A DNA stretch of 64,000 nucleotides from NCBI GenBank assembly GCA_009733715.1, contig WMKJ01000056.1, positions 23,076-87,075 of the forward strand, in the 5' to 3' direction. How positions within the stretch are numbered: position 1 is the first letter of the stretch; each line of letters starts with the position of its first letter. The DNA comes from Herpomyces periplanetae (lineage: Eukaryota > Ascomycota > Laboulbeniomycetes > Herpomycetales > Herpomycetaceae). Shown piece after piece: positions 1 to 10,843 of this stretch. The translations under genes and the position numbers were made by a program. A model generated the notes under the pieces. It saw nothing but the letters and a program-made list of their open reading frames with translations. It did not search any database and was not told the origin of the DNA.

Positions 1-1
1 A

Positions 2-1015
2 GCCGAATCGTATGACAATGCCGATAAAAGTTTGTCCTGGATAGTTCCCGAATACAAGAAAACTGACGAACAACAACAAAGATTGCGTAGAGCCGTGGCA
101 AAAAATTTCTTGTTCGCAGCTCTAGATGAAGACCAATCTAAACAAGTCATGTCGGCATTATGCGAAAAACGAATCCCAGCTGCTGGCATTGTGGTGATCG
201 AACAAGGTGCTCCTGGTGACATGTTTTATGTTGTCGAAGATGGTCAATTTGACGTTTACGTCCATTCTTCAGGTGCTGCACTTCGTGGGGAAAAACGTCC
301 GGAAGCTTGGGGTCGTAAAGTTGGTACTGTTGGGGCCGGCGGTTCATTTGGTGAACTTGCTTTAATGTATGACTCTCCACGAGCTGCTTCTGTCGTATCA
401 ACTTGTCCTGGAACTTTATGGGCTCTCGATGGTGTAACTTTTCGTCGTATTCTCTTGAAGGCCGGTTTTCAGCGTCGTCGTATGTACGAAGGTTTTCTAG
501 CAGACGTTCCAATCTTATCATCCTTAACGGGTTATGAACGTTGTAAAATCGCAGATTCTTTGGAAACTTTACGCTTTTCTCCAGGTCAAGTCGTTATTCG
601 TCAGGGTGATCTAGGCGATGCCTTTTATATTGTTGAATCCGGTCATGCTGATGTTTTTACCAACGATAATTCAAAAGATCCCATTCACACTTATACTACC
701 GCTGAATACTTCGGCGAACTTGCACTTCTGAACAATGCTCCTCGTGCCGCTACTGTTATCGCTCGTGATGATCTGAAAGTAGCTTCATTGAATAAGGATG
801 CTTTTCAACGTTTGTTAGGTCCTCTCGAAAGTCTTATGCGACGTAATGACCCTCGAAAATTTCAATCGTCCGATGATGAAAATACTTCTGTTGCTATACC
901 CGGTACTTTTACCGGTTCTTCCAACAATAATCATCAATCGCCCATATCTTGTCCAATTATAACCCGAACTGCTTCTGTCGTTATTGATGAAGAAATTGAT
1001 CCATTGACAAGTTAA
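2..1015 (+). CDS. pkaR: cAMP-dependent protein kinase regulatory subunit, 5' partial
   Basis: Regulatory subunit of protein kinase A: it holds the catalytic subunit inactive until cAMP binds. The frame is open from base 2 and runs off the left edge, so the dimerisation/docking region and the inhibitor site lie outside; the first visible residues (AES..) resemble the stretch just after the RRxSV pseudosubstrate. Two tandem cyclic-nucleotide-binding domains are visible. Each has its phosphate-binding cassette: FGELALMYDSPRAA near visible residue 116 and FGELALLNNAPRAA near 237, both with the Glu and Arg that contact cAMP. A Ser/Asn-rich tail of about 60 residues ends the protein. No intron is needed in the 337 codons seen. 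Orthologous to yeast BCY1. The family identity is certain; only the N-terminus is missing. Confidence 0.96.
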   Translation, partial: AESYDNADKSLSWIVPEYKKTDEQQQRLRRAVAKNFLFAALDEDQSKQVMSALCEKRIPAAGIVVIEQGAPGDMFYVVEDGQFDVYVHSSGAALRGEKRPEAWGRKVGTVGAGGSFGELALMYDSPRAASVVSTCPGTLWALDGVTFRRILLKAGFQRRRMYEGFLADVPILSSLTGYERCKIADSLETLRFSPGQVVIRQGDLGDAFYIVESGHADVFTNDNSKDPIHTYTTAEYFGELALLNNAPRAATVIARDDLKVASLNKDAFQRLLGPLESLMRRNDPRKFQSSDDENTSVAIPGTFTGSSNNNHQSPISCPIITRTASVVIDEEIDPLTS

Positions 1016-1548
1016 CTTAGCTTCAGTTTTCCCATGATTTGTTCTATCCTGTCCCGCTCTGTACCACTGTCTTTTCCCTTTTGTTCAATTTTTCCATTTT
1101 TTAGGCTTGTTCATTGCCCATCTCTATTCAACCGCTCAAGAACTTTATGTTGTCCTGAGTTTGACATTACTTAGCTCCCTCATGTTTAACTTATCCTTGC
1201 AAAGGCTTTCATTAGGATTTTTGAACTTAACATATCCCATTTAACTGAGTCTACTCGACCTTACCCTAATGTAAATTTTCCACTCCATGCAAGCCTTTTT
1301 ATGAGTCCCCTTCCCTCGTTCACTTTGATCCTATCCCAATATCCAACCAAACCACGTTAGCTTCATCAATCGCTACCCTTAATCCTCCTTTTTAGCCTTT
1401 GGTTCATACTTAACCTTCACATAATTTCTTTTCCGTTCCATCATTCCGTCGCGAATAATTACCTGCACACGTGACCTCTCCACCTCGTTTTATCCCAATT
1501 TTGAATGGCATCGATCCTTTTGCTTCATTTTACTTTCATCGCAAAAAC
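1016..1548. other. Intergenic region, pyrimidine-rich leader
   Basis: Non-coding stretch between the PKA regulatory subunit and the next + strand gene. The + strand is clearly C/T-rich, as before most + strand genes in this window, so it probably holds the 3' UTR of the first gene and the promoter/5' UTR of the second. It has one CACGTG site close to the downstream ATG. Confidence 0.6.
1468..1473. promoter_or_regulatory. CACGTG element (GGTCACGTG on the minus strand)
   Basis: Palindromic E-box about 76 bases upstream of the ATG at 1549. With its flanks it reads GGTCACGTG on the opposite strand, matching the RTCACRTG consensus known for the fungal bHLH factor Cbf1. The factor is inferred. Confidence 0.45.
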
Positions 1549-2354
1549 ATGTCCACGTTAACAGAATCTTCCAGTACTTCCTCCCCTCATCCCCTATCCA
1601 ACGATCTTGCCGAAGCCGAGCGAGCATTTCGCTACTACGCTCAGTGTAAGTTTTTCCCCGAATTTGTACATGCACAAACTCACACACTTAATCCAATCAT
1701 AACGTCATTCCCGCTTCTACCCTATCAGTTCACGATATTACGCCTAGTTTGGAAGATGTTGAAACCGCTCGAAATCTCATCCGCCTGGAATATCAAAATA
1801 CCGTTCCACCTGATACTACTACGTCGCTACATCCACGTGTCCGCAACATAGATATAAAACCTCATGTGTATCAAGAAAATGGTTCACTTCACGTATCCGA
1901 AAATATTTCCCTGACCCGCGGTAATGCTATCGATCTCACAAGGTACGAAAGCCTTGATGACATCGATTCTCTCGTTGAAACTGTTACCACTACCTCAAAT
2001 CTCGACACCTCAGACCTAATTCATCAACTGCGCAACGCTGAAGATAAAGCCGGCATCGCTTTCACGTATATCAGAGGTCGAAATGCTCATTTAGAATTAT
2101 TAACAAAACCTCATCCTGTTGATCCACGTCAAAGGCTATCAAAGCATACAGGAAGATTATTAGATGCTGATGGAGGGAGTATCGGTGAAAGCCCTTTGAA
2201 TGAACCGTGCAATTCATTATCTACAAACGCTCTAACGTGGATGATTGCCAATGAAGTCGAAGAGTGTACACTGCGAAACTTGGAAAAAGAGTTAATCAAT
2301 TTGCGCCAATACACTGCTACTTGTGCGCCCGCTTCCTCATTAAATAGATCTTAG
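1549..2354 (+). CDS. Unrecognised conserved-looking protein, 240 aa, one intron
   Basis: I do not recognise the family. Two exons are proposed: 1549-1645 and 1729-2354, with a GTAAGT donor at 1646 and a CAG acceptor ending at 1728. Together they give 240 residues in frame. The longer open frame upstream begins at GTG, so the ATG at 1549 was chosen. The N-terminus is Ser/Thr-rich. The middle holds a segment rich in Asp and hydrophobic residues (DLTRYESLDDIDSL, then a helix-like run LIHQLRNAEDKAGIAF). The C-terminal 50 residues look helical and charged (NEVEECTLRNLEKELINL). There is no signal peptide or membrane span. The length and helical ends would suit a small subunit of a nuclear complex such as a splicing or kinetochore assembly, but this is only a guess. 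Its 3' end faces the phospholipase D gene with 144 bases between. Confidence 0.6.
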
Positions 2355-2498
2355 ATCCTCGCTCTCGTCAAGTGTATAGCTCGAGTGGTGCAATTTGATC
2401 AACAGCGTACAGCCAACCCCCCTTATTTTCTTCTTTTTCTAGCCTGTTCATTTTTCATATTAGAATCTGTAAATCTCCCTTTCCCCTCTACTGTAAAC

Positions 2499-5400
2499 TC
2501 ACCAATTATACGGCCAAATCACCAAGTGTCCTTGGACCAGCTGAAGAAGCGCTTCTGCATGTTTTTTGGTAAGCATAACATTATCCATGACGGAATTAAT
2601 CCCCCGATGCCCTTTTCCATTGGGTTTACGTCGCTTTTTATTCATCGGTGTGGATGTCAGTTTAAGTTCCGCTTTACCAACTTCTGCTGTATTAACATTA
2701 GTATAGTCCCTCGTATTACTATTACTCTGCATCAACTTCTCTCCACTTCCAAGATTGTCTTCATTCTTTTTTCCCCCATTTGATCCCTCCTTTATTCTAT
2801 TTATCCCATTGCTTGCAGCATTTTCAACCAATCCAAATCCCATACTCTCTTCGGTCTCCACTTTACCAAGCCTAATTTCTCCATCCTCTTTACACCCCGA
2901 TTTAATAGGCCATCCATTAGTGATTCTTAAATCTTGCCGTACGCTTTCATCATGTTGCTTGTGTGCTACCACCCCATCGTTATCCTTAACTGCATCCGGC
3001 GTTGCGGGCTTTTTACCATCACAAACTGTCATTGCTTCTTCACCTTGACTAGCTAGGAATTTCTCTCCAAACGTAACGTATTCTCGATACTCTTTCCATG
3101 TACGAACATCATCATCAGGCATACATCGAAAAACGTACCGAAAAATATTCGTGTTATCCTGCGCTACTGCGCTCCATATATTTGTGAAAAATTCATCTGC
3201 CACTGGGTCTTGCATGCAATTTTCCGTTACACACGGTCGCTTCAAAGTTGCAATAATGTCTGCTAAAGCTTCCATACTTGGACAAGCATCTCCACTTCCC
3301 TGTCCTTGCCCTTGTCCTTGTCCCTGTCTCTGCCCTACACCTTTAGTTTCCCCACAATTCGCTCGTCTTCCTTCTACACCTCCTACGCATACTCTTTCCG
3401 CCTCACATCTTGCTCTCGCTTTTTCATTTCCCATCTCTTGATGTTGATCCATCTTGCCTCCCTTATCTGTATCATTATTATCCATACCTTTCATACGTTC
3501 CATTTCCCGTGTACTACCAACTTTACCACCTGTGCCCTTCTTATTGCCCCGCCAAACCTTCACGTCATCGTACAACGTTAACGAAGATGTTGCGTAAAAT
3601 AAATTCCTACTTTTTCCCTTTCCATGATGATTCCGTTCTTCTTCCCCCTTCACTTCATCATCATCACCGTTCCCCTCCTCCGTGCCAAACCATCTGTCGG
3701 TCCCTGGATCCGATTTAACATCAAGTTCCACAGCTTGTTCATCAAGGTTTCCAAAATCTCCAAATAATTCGTCCTGTAACCTATTTCGTCGCTTCGCTAA
3801 TTCATCTACTGCCAGAATATCCGTGGATACACTTGTAATCGATGTTCCATCTGTGCCAAAGTCCCCGTCCGAATCCGTATCCTTCACGTTATGCTTTTCA
3901 CGTACCCGCTCTTCTCTTAATTGCCGTTCCATTAATTCATCCACTTCAATTCCCAAGTGCTCCCGCATTAACCGCATACGTAAAGAATGCGGAAACTTCC
4001 CAACATCGTATGGTTCCCCTGCCATCATCGATGGCACCATATCCCGATCTCGAACTATTACTGCTATCTCTGAATCTCTATTTCCCCGCATCGATCTTTC
4101 ATTAATATTTGCTGATCCAATTATCGCCATCCTATCGTCCACTATCATGCATTTAGCATGTACGTATAACTGCTCCGTTACTAACGTCTTGTTAAGACCA
4201 ATTGTTCCCCACTTTCTCAATGCGTAAAACTGTATATAATCATCTGGTTCAATTCCCACTTCACGTAGTCTTCCAAATATCGATGTTTCACCCCGACATA
4301 TACTTCGATACTGACATTGCATTATCAATCGTACACTACTTCCCTCCGCTACGTCAACTGTATTCTGAAACCCCGGCATTAACGGTATGATAATGTACGC
4401 CCTCCAGTACTCTCCATGGGTGTGCGCTCGTTTAATCCGCTCCACTAGCGCATCTCCAATCTGATTTTCAATCGTAGTACCCTCTACTTCGCAACTACTA
4501 ATGAAAAACTGATTTTCAATATAAACGAAATGATCCGATGCCTCGATCAACTTAATATATGCCTTCTCAATGCTACTCTCCGTCTTTCTTATCCCCATTG
4601 ACCAATCACATGATGATCTCAACAACTGAATTTCACACGTTCCATTCAGACCTAAATACTCCAGTTCACCATCATCAAAATCCGGTGGTGGTAGCAAAAA
4701 TGGAGTTGGCCGTGACGGTTTCCGTTGCCGTAAAATATAGTTCCACCTTTGAACAAAGTATCGAGTCATATCTCTGGCCGGTTGTCCAACAATCTGCATT
4801 CCCACATCATGCCACGGCATTCGTGGTACCTTCGTACGATCGTACATCTCTTCATACGGTTTATCCAATGCGTAAAAATCTTGTACTCTCGGATTTGAAT
4901 AATCCTTACCGGGCCACAATTGACAATGATCCGAATCCTTGGGCAAATCGGTCAATTCAAATCCCGTCGGCTTATCATCGTTAAGAGTGTGACCCGGTGT
5001 ATCCCATCGTCCGAAGCATAAATCAACACCCCCACAAAACGCTACCAAGTGATCTACAATGCATATCTTTTCATGGTGCGCCCAAAAGAATGTATTCTGC
5101 CTAAATTGGTTTGGTGATCGTTGCACAAAGATATTAGGATGAAGATCTAACAGGGAAAATTTCGAATACTCAGAGTCAATTGGTATGGCTGTGTTGATAT
5201 TTCGATATACAATCACGAAAATCTTAACGCCTTCTTGAGCTTTGCGCTGTAAAAGTCGATCTAGTCGCCATTTCTGGCTAATTGCGGCCGGCCTCCGCAT
5301 ATAGAGTTCCGGGCTTAACCACCAATCGTGAATATAAATTGCGTCTTTAGCCATACTAATTGCTCGCGATACATTCCACATGTAATCTCGTCCGTCCACA

Positions 5401-7784
5401 AGCCATTGAGCAAAAACGTTTCGACGAACCGGTGCAAAACTGCCAAATCGATTAACTCGTGACCATCCTGTTAAGCGTAGCATTTGATTAATAGATTCTT
5501 CGAATTGGTGAAGTTGTCTTTCATTACGCGCTAAAAATTTCATTCGCCGTTCCGAATTCTGTAGCCGTAACTGATGATGTCCAGCGTAAGCCGTTTCTTT
5601 GGCTCGTCGTGCAAATTCTTGGGCTTTATCTCGCCGCTTTTGCCAGTCCTTCTTATCTTCAATGCTAAATTCCGAATCAACGAGAAAAACATCGTAAATA
5701 TTAATCTCTTCCGGTGAATCAACACAAACCAGATAACTGTGACGAACTAAAAACCACTTGGGTCGATGCCGATCCTTGAATAATCGTATTGACCAAGACC
5801 TGCGAAAATCAAGTCCTTTACCAGATTGAATTATCATGAAACCTTCTTTACCATGGTAACCTCCTTCCGCTGCTAAGCGTACACCTAGAGCTGATAGCTC
5901 AAGGAACTTACACAGTCTATTACTATCAGGCCGAAACATAAAATGGGATATCATTTGTTGCAGGTACTGTTCAAGCCGTTTACGCTGCCGCTCCACGTAC
6001 GGCTGCCGTCTACTTCCTTGTGCTACTATACCTCTTACCGATGCGCTACCCTCGTTACTTCGACCTTTGTCCCCTGTTCCACTAATTTCTCCATCTGTCA
6101 CATCACCACCTAAGTGTTCATCATCTTCGTCATCATCATCATCAGCTAAACCACGTACCCCTCGTAAATAAGGTAGTGCACTCTTAGGAAACCGAGGGAG
6201 TTTATTCCTGGTTGAATCATCCGATTTCAATTGAATATATTTTTCTGTTCCACTTTGAAATTTATACTTGAGATGAAGATTGGCTATATCTCTTAACGTA
6301 CGATGTATAACCCATTTCATACGTATAAGTCCACATCCATATTCGAGAACGATACGAAAGTTAACATGCCTATCACCATGTTTATTCTCAATTTTTTCAC
6401 TGTCGGTAATTCGCAGCATTAGCTGCTCCAAGAGAACGGGGATCCTTCGATGTCCTTTTTCATCACGTTGAAACATGCTAGCAAGAAATAAGGCTGCAGG
6501 AGTGCCAGCAAGTAACTCTGCAATTAATTCGGTTGATTTGGCCGTATCAACTCTGTCTTCTGAGCGTTTCTTAGCACCAAAAATTTTAAGACCAGCCTTA
6601 ATCTGTCGCCATCGGTAGCTTGCCGTATTGCGACGCCAAAAATGTGCTTCATCGACGTTCTGACTCATGCTACGCGCAGTAAATCTGCGTAAATTACCCG
6701 AAATACGTCCAAATTCCCCCCCGTTTAGGCCCACAACACTATCACGATGAAAGGAAAATGTGTGGGTAGGTCCGTGCATCCATGTTGACCCACGTCGATT
6801 TTTATGTTGTCGGGCAAGTTGTTCACGACCTTCGTCTTCTGAGAGTCCCAGTCGATGTTGTTCACTTAATTCAGCGGCAGTAGCACGTCGAAATACAGAG
6901 GGTCTTGCGATGTTACGAGTTGATGAGCCAGCTGTTTCTCGATTAAATAATTTACGGGATGAATCTAAAGGATCAATATGCATTTCACTTGTGCATCTTG
7001 CCTTGCCTTTATTAAGTTTTTGATCTGGGGGAATGGTATCTGAAAGGCTTTCTTCACCATCAGCATCCTCAGCCAAATTTTCAACATTTCTCAAATTAGA
7101 AACAGAAGCCGTTGATTTAATTGAAGTTGGGTGGCGATTACTTATGCCACCCCTGTTACTGCTGTCAACTAAAAAAGATTCAGATACTCCCCAACTACTC
7201 CATGATTTTTCGGAAGCATGGGCCATGGGGGAAGTGAGAGATTTAAGCTTAGAAAAAAAGTGTGGTTTTCGATCTTTATCAGTAAAATCACAATTGACAG
7301 AGTTATAGGAAAAACCGAACCCATCACTATCGTCACCAAGGTTGCATCTGGCGAATTGAACGCTGGGACGAGCTATGGGGGTAGATGCGCCAGAAGAGCG
7401 GGGGGTAAGGTTAGCATTGCATTCTGAGACTTTGTTTGGGGTGAAATCAATGGAACAGGAGTCAGGCTGAGTAGGTGTGTGTTCATGCGAGAGATTAGTA
7501 CCTGGGGGGGATGATGTAGGACCCAATTGAGAAGAAGGGATGGTAATACTTTCATGTTGAGCAGGTGCAGCTGCCATGATGATATTTGAATTCGTGCAAT
7601 CTGCAATATTTGTGGACTCCGGAAGTTGGGGAGGATAATTGAGAATGCTAGCATCGCTATTGTGAGAAGTGATACCAGACGTGGAGGTAGTACTAGTTAA
7701 TTCTAATAAGGTAGCAGGAATATTGATAGAAGGAGCCACCCGATTAACTTGTTCATCCGCCGGACTAATGGGTAGAGATTTCAT
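2499..7784 (-). CDS. PLD1: Phospholipase D (PX-PH-HKD type), 1761 aa
   Basis: Hydrolyses phosphatidylcholine to phosphatidic acid and choline at membranes, as yeast Spo14/Pld1 does in secretion, sporulation and signalling. It is a single exon from the ATG at 7784. Order of parts: a Ser/Thr-rich N-terminus of about 380 residues, a PX region near 475-620 interrupted by an acidic loop (DDDDDEDDEHL), a PH region near 655-760, then the catalytic core. Both HKD motifs are intact: H904-K906-D911 (HEKICIVD) and H1209-K1211-D1216 (HAKCMIVD), the latter followed by GSANINERS. The C-terminal half has a charged insertion, including a glycine-glutamine dipeptide run, before the usual end pattern HLVIWPYNW. 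Length is close to the yeast enzyme. The 5' third of the coding strand is pyrimidine-rich and the 3' third purine-rich. The function is secure. Confidence 0.96.
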   Translation of the reverse strand: MKSLPISPADEQVNRVAPSINIPATLLELTSTTSTSGITSHNSDASILNYPPQLPESTNIADCTNSNIIMAAAPAQHESITIPSSQLGPTSSPPGTNLSHEHTPTQPDSCSIDFTPNKVSECNANLTPRSSGASTPIARPSVQFARCNLGDDSDGFGFSYNSVNCDFTDKDRKPHFFSKLKSLTSPMAHASEKSWSSWGVSESFLVDSSNRGGISNRHPTSIKSTASVSNLRNVENLAEDADGEESLSDTIPPDQKLNKGKARCTSEMHIDPLDSSRKLFNRETAGSSTRNIARPSVFRRATAAELSEQHRLGLSEDEGREQLARQHKNRRGSTWMHGPTHTFSFHRDSVVGLNGGEFGRISGNLRRFTARSMSQNVDEAHFWRRNTASYRWRQIKAGLKIFGAKKRSEDRVDTAKSTELIAELLAGTPAALFLASMFQRDEKGHRRIPVLLEQLMLRITDSEKIENKHGDRHVNFRIVLEYGCGLIRMKWVIHRTLRDIANLHLKYKFQSGTEKYIQLKSDDSTRNKLPRFPKSALPYLRGVRGLADDDDDEDDEHLGGDVTDGEISGTGDKGRSNEGSASVRGIVAQGSRRQPYVERQRKRLEQYLQQMISHFMFRPDSNRLCKFLELSALGVRLAAEGGYHGKEGFMIIQSGKGLDFRRSWSIRLFKDRHRPKWFLVRHSYLVCVDSPEEINIYDVFLVDSEFSIEDKKDWQKRRDKAQEFARRAKETAYAGHHQLRLQNSERRMKFLARNERQLHQFEESINQMLRLTGWSRVNRFGSFAPVRRNVFAQWLVDGRDYMWNVSRAISMAKDAIYIHDWWLSPELYMRRPAAISQKWRLDRLLQRKAQEGVKIFVIVYRNINTAIPIDSEYSKFSLLDLHPNIFVQRSPNQFRQNTFFWAHHEKICIVDHLVAFCGGVDLCFGRWDTPGHTLNDDKPTGFELTDLPKDSDHCQLWPGKDYSNPRVQDFYALDKPYEEMYDRTKVPRMPWHDVGMQIVGQPARDMTRYFVQRWNYILRQRKPSRPTPFLLPPPDFDDGELEYLGLNGTCEIQLLRSSCDWSMGIRKTESSIEKAYIKLIEASDHFVYIENQFFISSCEVEGTTIENQIGDALVERIKRAHTHGEYWRAYIIIPLMPGFQNTVDVAEGSSVRLIMQCQYRSICRGETSIFGRLREVGIEPDDYIQFYALRKWGTIGLNKTLVTEQLYVHAKCMIVDDRMAIIGSANINERSMRGNRDSEIAVIVRDRDMVPSMMAGEPYDVGKFPHSLRMRLMREHLGIEVDELMERQLREERVREKHNVKDTDSDGDFGTDGTSITSVSTDILAVDELAKRRNRLQDELFGDFGNLDEQAVELDVKSDPGTDRWFGTEEGNGDDDEVKGEEERNHHGKGKSRNLFYATSSLTLYDDVKVWRGNKKGTGGKVGSTREMERMKGMDNNDTDKGGKMDQHQEMGNEKARARCEAERVCVGGVEGRRANCGETKGVGQRQGQGQGQGQGSGDACPSMEALADIIATLKRPCVTENCMQDPVADEFFTNIWSAVAQDNTNIFRYVFRCMPDDDVRTWKEYREYVTFGEKFLASQGEEAMTVCDGKKPATPDAVKDNDGVVAHKQHDESVRQDLRITNGWPIKSGCKEDGEIRLGKVETEESMGFGLVENAASNGINRIKEGSNGGKKNEDNLGSGEKLMQSNSNTRDYTNVNTAEVGKAELKLTSTPMNKKRRKPNGKGHRGINSVMDNVMLTKKHAEALLQLVQGHLVIWPYNW
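3301..3337 (-). repeat. In-frame Gly-Gln hexanucleotide repeat inside PLD1
   Basis: Imperfect six-base repeat (CCTTGT/CCTTGC on the + strand) encoding alternating Gln and Gly in the C-terminal insertion of phospholipase D. Such in-frame repeats often vary in copy number between strains. Confidence 0.8.
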
Positions 7785-7864
7785 GGTAGTAAATTTTGTA
7801 ATATGACTTCAATGGAATGGTAAAGGCAGCGCGAGATAAATTACCAGTAAATTATATGCAATTT

Positions 7865-7870
7865 CACGTG
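7865..7870. promoter_or_regulatory. CACGTG element upstream of PLD1
   Basis: TTCACGTGAG context, 81 bases upstream of the phospholipase D ATG at 7784. It is one of four such sites in the PLD1 upstream region. Confidence 0.4.
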
Positions 7871-8378
7871 AGCATTAGTGATGAGTAAGAATTAAGCGGA
7901 ATGAAGAGATGGGAATATTAAAGTTTGTTAAAATGTATGGCTATGTGAAAGAAGTGGGATAGCCTATGCCCAGGAGAAAGATAGACTTCAGGTGAAGGGT
8001 ATATTTATTTTTCTCCCGAAAAGTGAAAGTAATACGTGTAAAAGTATAATAGAATTAAAGGGTCTGGTATTCGTGTATAAACTGGTAGTTCCGCTCAATC
8101 ATTCACTTAAAAAAAACGTGTAGGACATTCTAGCAGAGAAATGTTAGCAATGCGGGAACTGAGAGTTGGATACATATAGATACCATACTGAGCCATTATC
8201 CAGACTGACCGGAAAATACTAAAAGAATGGTTAAAAACCAATAATTAAATGCGAAAATTAACTACAAGAAAAACCTTGGACTAGTTCAATTCCAACAAGA
8301 AAGGTGTGTAAAATGAATTCGTTGCATTTAAACATCGCGATCGACATTTTTCCACACAAATGGGGCGTGGCATCCAAA

Positions 8379-8484
8379 CACGTGATATGACATAAAACGT
8401 GACCTATCAGTTTCAGTACAAGTTATACACCTTTACTGGAAATAATCACGTGTACATCCTAAGGGGATGTAAAGTAATCACGTG
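8379..8484. promoter_or_regulatory. Cluster of three CACGTG elements
   Basis: CACGTG occurs at 8379-8384, 8447-8452 and 8479-8484; the last lies in the full palindrome TCACGTGA. They lie 600-700 bases upstream of the phospholipase D start. Three copies of a six-base palindrome within 106 bases of AT-rich DNA is more than expected by chance, and suggests a bHLH (Cbf1-like) binding cluster. Confidence 0.45.
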
Positions 8485-10159
8485 ATGAAAACACACGAAT
8501 AGCAACAACGGATTTGGGATACGGATAGTATTTGAAAATGGATGGAATAGGATGAAATGAAGAGAATTGGAGATTTTCCATAATGAGGAGGAGGATAAGG
8601 AAGGTGTGAAAAAAAACCCTTCTTCCTATGTTTTAGTAGAACGTGACAGAGGAAATATGAGACAGATTATGTAATGAGGGATGAAGTTGATTGGATTGAG
8701 ATGTTAGTGTGTTAATTAATTACCCAAAATGGCAAGTGAATCAGTTTGTACGTTGGAATGGTAGTTTGAGGTAGAAGTACACGTTTGAAACTGATTAATA
8801 TAGTTTATAATATAAATAGTAGTACGGTTATTGTATGGTTAACGGTCTAGTGGTTTTTTAGTATAACATTTGGGAGTTTCATATTTGATTGTGTATTATT
8901 CAGTGAAAAATTGCCTAGAGCTGAGTTTGATTTTTGAATTTACACTTTCTGCATTTGTACGCTTCTAGTGGGTTTCTTCATGTTTCACAGTGAGCATGTA
9001 AAACTAATGTTAACAATTATGTATGTATATGCTCGGAGAAATTATATTAGTCAAAAATTCTAACTTGACCCTTATCAGTTGCAGCATAGATAAACACGAG
9101 AAAACTGTATTATAATCATTGTTACATACATGAAAACTCATGATCAAAACGTTATTCATTTTCGCATTATTGTGAAAGTGATTTTACTTAGATCATCATA
9201 CTGGTTACCAGTTGTGTGATGCCTTTTAAGAGCACAACGGTTCGTTCTTATTCCTGCTATGGTTTGAGGTTAACTTTTCCCAGGACTCCATCCCTTAACA
9301 ACCATATTAATGATAAATCTTGTTTAGCATATGAGTACATTTTATATTATAGCATATATAGTTTCTCTGTAGAATGATCTACCAGTTCCTATAGTGTGGT
9401 TAAATTTAAATTGAAGGGCAAACGTATATCATATTTATAAAGCGCGCACAGATTACTCCTTTGCCTGATACTGCGGACCGACCGGTTGAATTGATTTCAC
9501 ATGAATAATTGTATGAAAGGAGGATAACCGTTTTGGGTGCCGTAAACCTGTACCACAAGAGTAAGATTTTCGCGTTCTAATTTATTTCTATTTAAAATTA
9601 AATATAGAGCAGTAACCAATATACGAGTAGGACCTTGGATTGGTATGTATGCACACAAAAGTTAAGATATGTGAGTGCATGATGAATACTGCAGTAAGTA
9701 TTGGAGTTTGAACAGTTGGTTTTGTTAATCAATAAACAAAAATCCAACATTTCCTACGAGTAAATGTTGTGTGACATGAAGGGGGTGGTAAGTTTGAATA
9801 TGCTAATACTAAAGTGTATACAAAAACTGAGTTAACGGAGGTAATAAGTAGTTTCAGGTTGTGGGTTAATAGAAATAGAATACTTCTTTTACGGGTGTAC
9901 GTCATTTTGATAGCAAAAATACGAAATTTTTGAATTTCTAAAATGTATAATAACTATTAAAGCTTAGGAAAAACATATTACTAAAATTTCCAAGGGCAGG
10001 ATATGTAGGGAAAACGTTAGGATAGTATGAAAACTGTGGGAAATTGAAGGGGAGAAAAGCTGTTCAAACTAATATATAGATGAGAGTAAAGATATATAGA
10101 ACTCTTCGTAGAATTTAATAGCAGCTCAGAGTAAAGCTTTACGTACAAAGCCACTTGTT

Positions 10160-10180
10160 CATTCGTTAAATTAACGAATG
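10160..10180. repeat. Short inverted repeat, 9-bp arms
   Basis: CATTCGTTA and TAACGAATG are exact reverse complements separated by AAT. It could be a dyad for a DNA-binding protein. It is too short and AT-rich to claim more. Confidence 0.4.
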
Positions 10181-10729
10181 TAATACAGGCTAATTATATT
10201 AAACATGACCGTTGCAACTTAGCACTGGCATAGGAGAAGTCAAAGAGAGTAATGAAGATATACTGTATATCACTAACACTCAAGGGTCGAAAGAAGAGTT
10301 AATATTATAATTACATACGGCAAACTACACTTTAAAGTGAGAGCATTAAGTGTATAAATAGAATGAGAAAGGGTGATATTTAGCTTTATTGTTGGGTTTG
10401 ACCAGGGGAATACGATAAGTCACAAATAGAAGGATTGTTGAAAGTAGATGCATGTACAAGACAGGTATTATAGATGATAAACATGTCAGGTTAACAAGAT
10501 TATGCTAGGGTAAGAGGGGGATATTCAATATAAGCGGTATGCACACTATTTTACGAGACAGGATGTGAAAACGAGATTCACCATGTTAGTGAAGGGACTG
10601 GCACCGGCAGTAGCAGAAGCGCACAGGCAGGCACAATCCCATCCATAAGCTCAGGGTCAGTCTCAAACTCTAACACAAGCTCATACTTGGTCTTACGCTG
10701 GGCTTCGAGAGAGCAAGATTACGCAAAGT

Positions 10730-10735
10730 CACGTG
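10730..10735. promoter_or_regulatory. CACGTG element before the alpha/beta hydrolase
   Basis: AGTCACGTGAA context, about 110 bases upstream of the ATG at 10844. It matches the RTCACRTG form seen before several other genes in the window. Confidence 0.4.
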
Positions 10736-10843
10736 AATGCATACGTGAAAACAGTCAAATAATGAACGGGGAGGAAAAAAAGAGATTCTCTTGGGAATAA
10801 ATTAGTTGATTTGGCAGGTATTGTTCAAGGATTATTAGATAGA

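Larger units (their letters stand above)
7785..10843. other. 3-kb AT-rich intergenic region
   Basis: No open frame of useful length and no RNA gene that I can recognise. The left part should be the promoter of phospholipase D (minus strand) and the right end the promoter of the alpha/beta hydrolase (plus strand). It contains four CACGTG sites between 7865 and 8484, a fifth at 10730, and a small inverted repeat at 10160-10180. The rest is AT-rich with homopolymer runs; I see nothing else in it. Confidence 0.5.

Noticed and set aside
2755-7427. Many plus-strand open frames opposite PLD1
   Set aside because: They are antisense shadows of a well-supported gene: low complexity or Ser/Pro-rich, with no family pattern.
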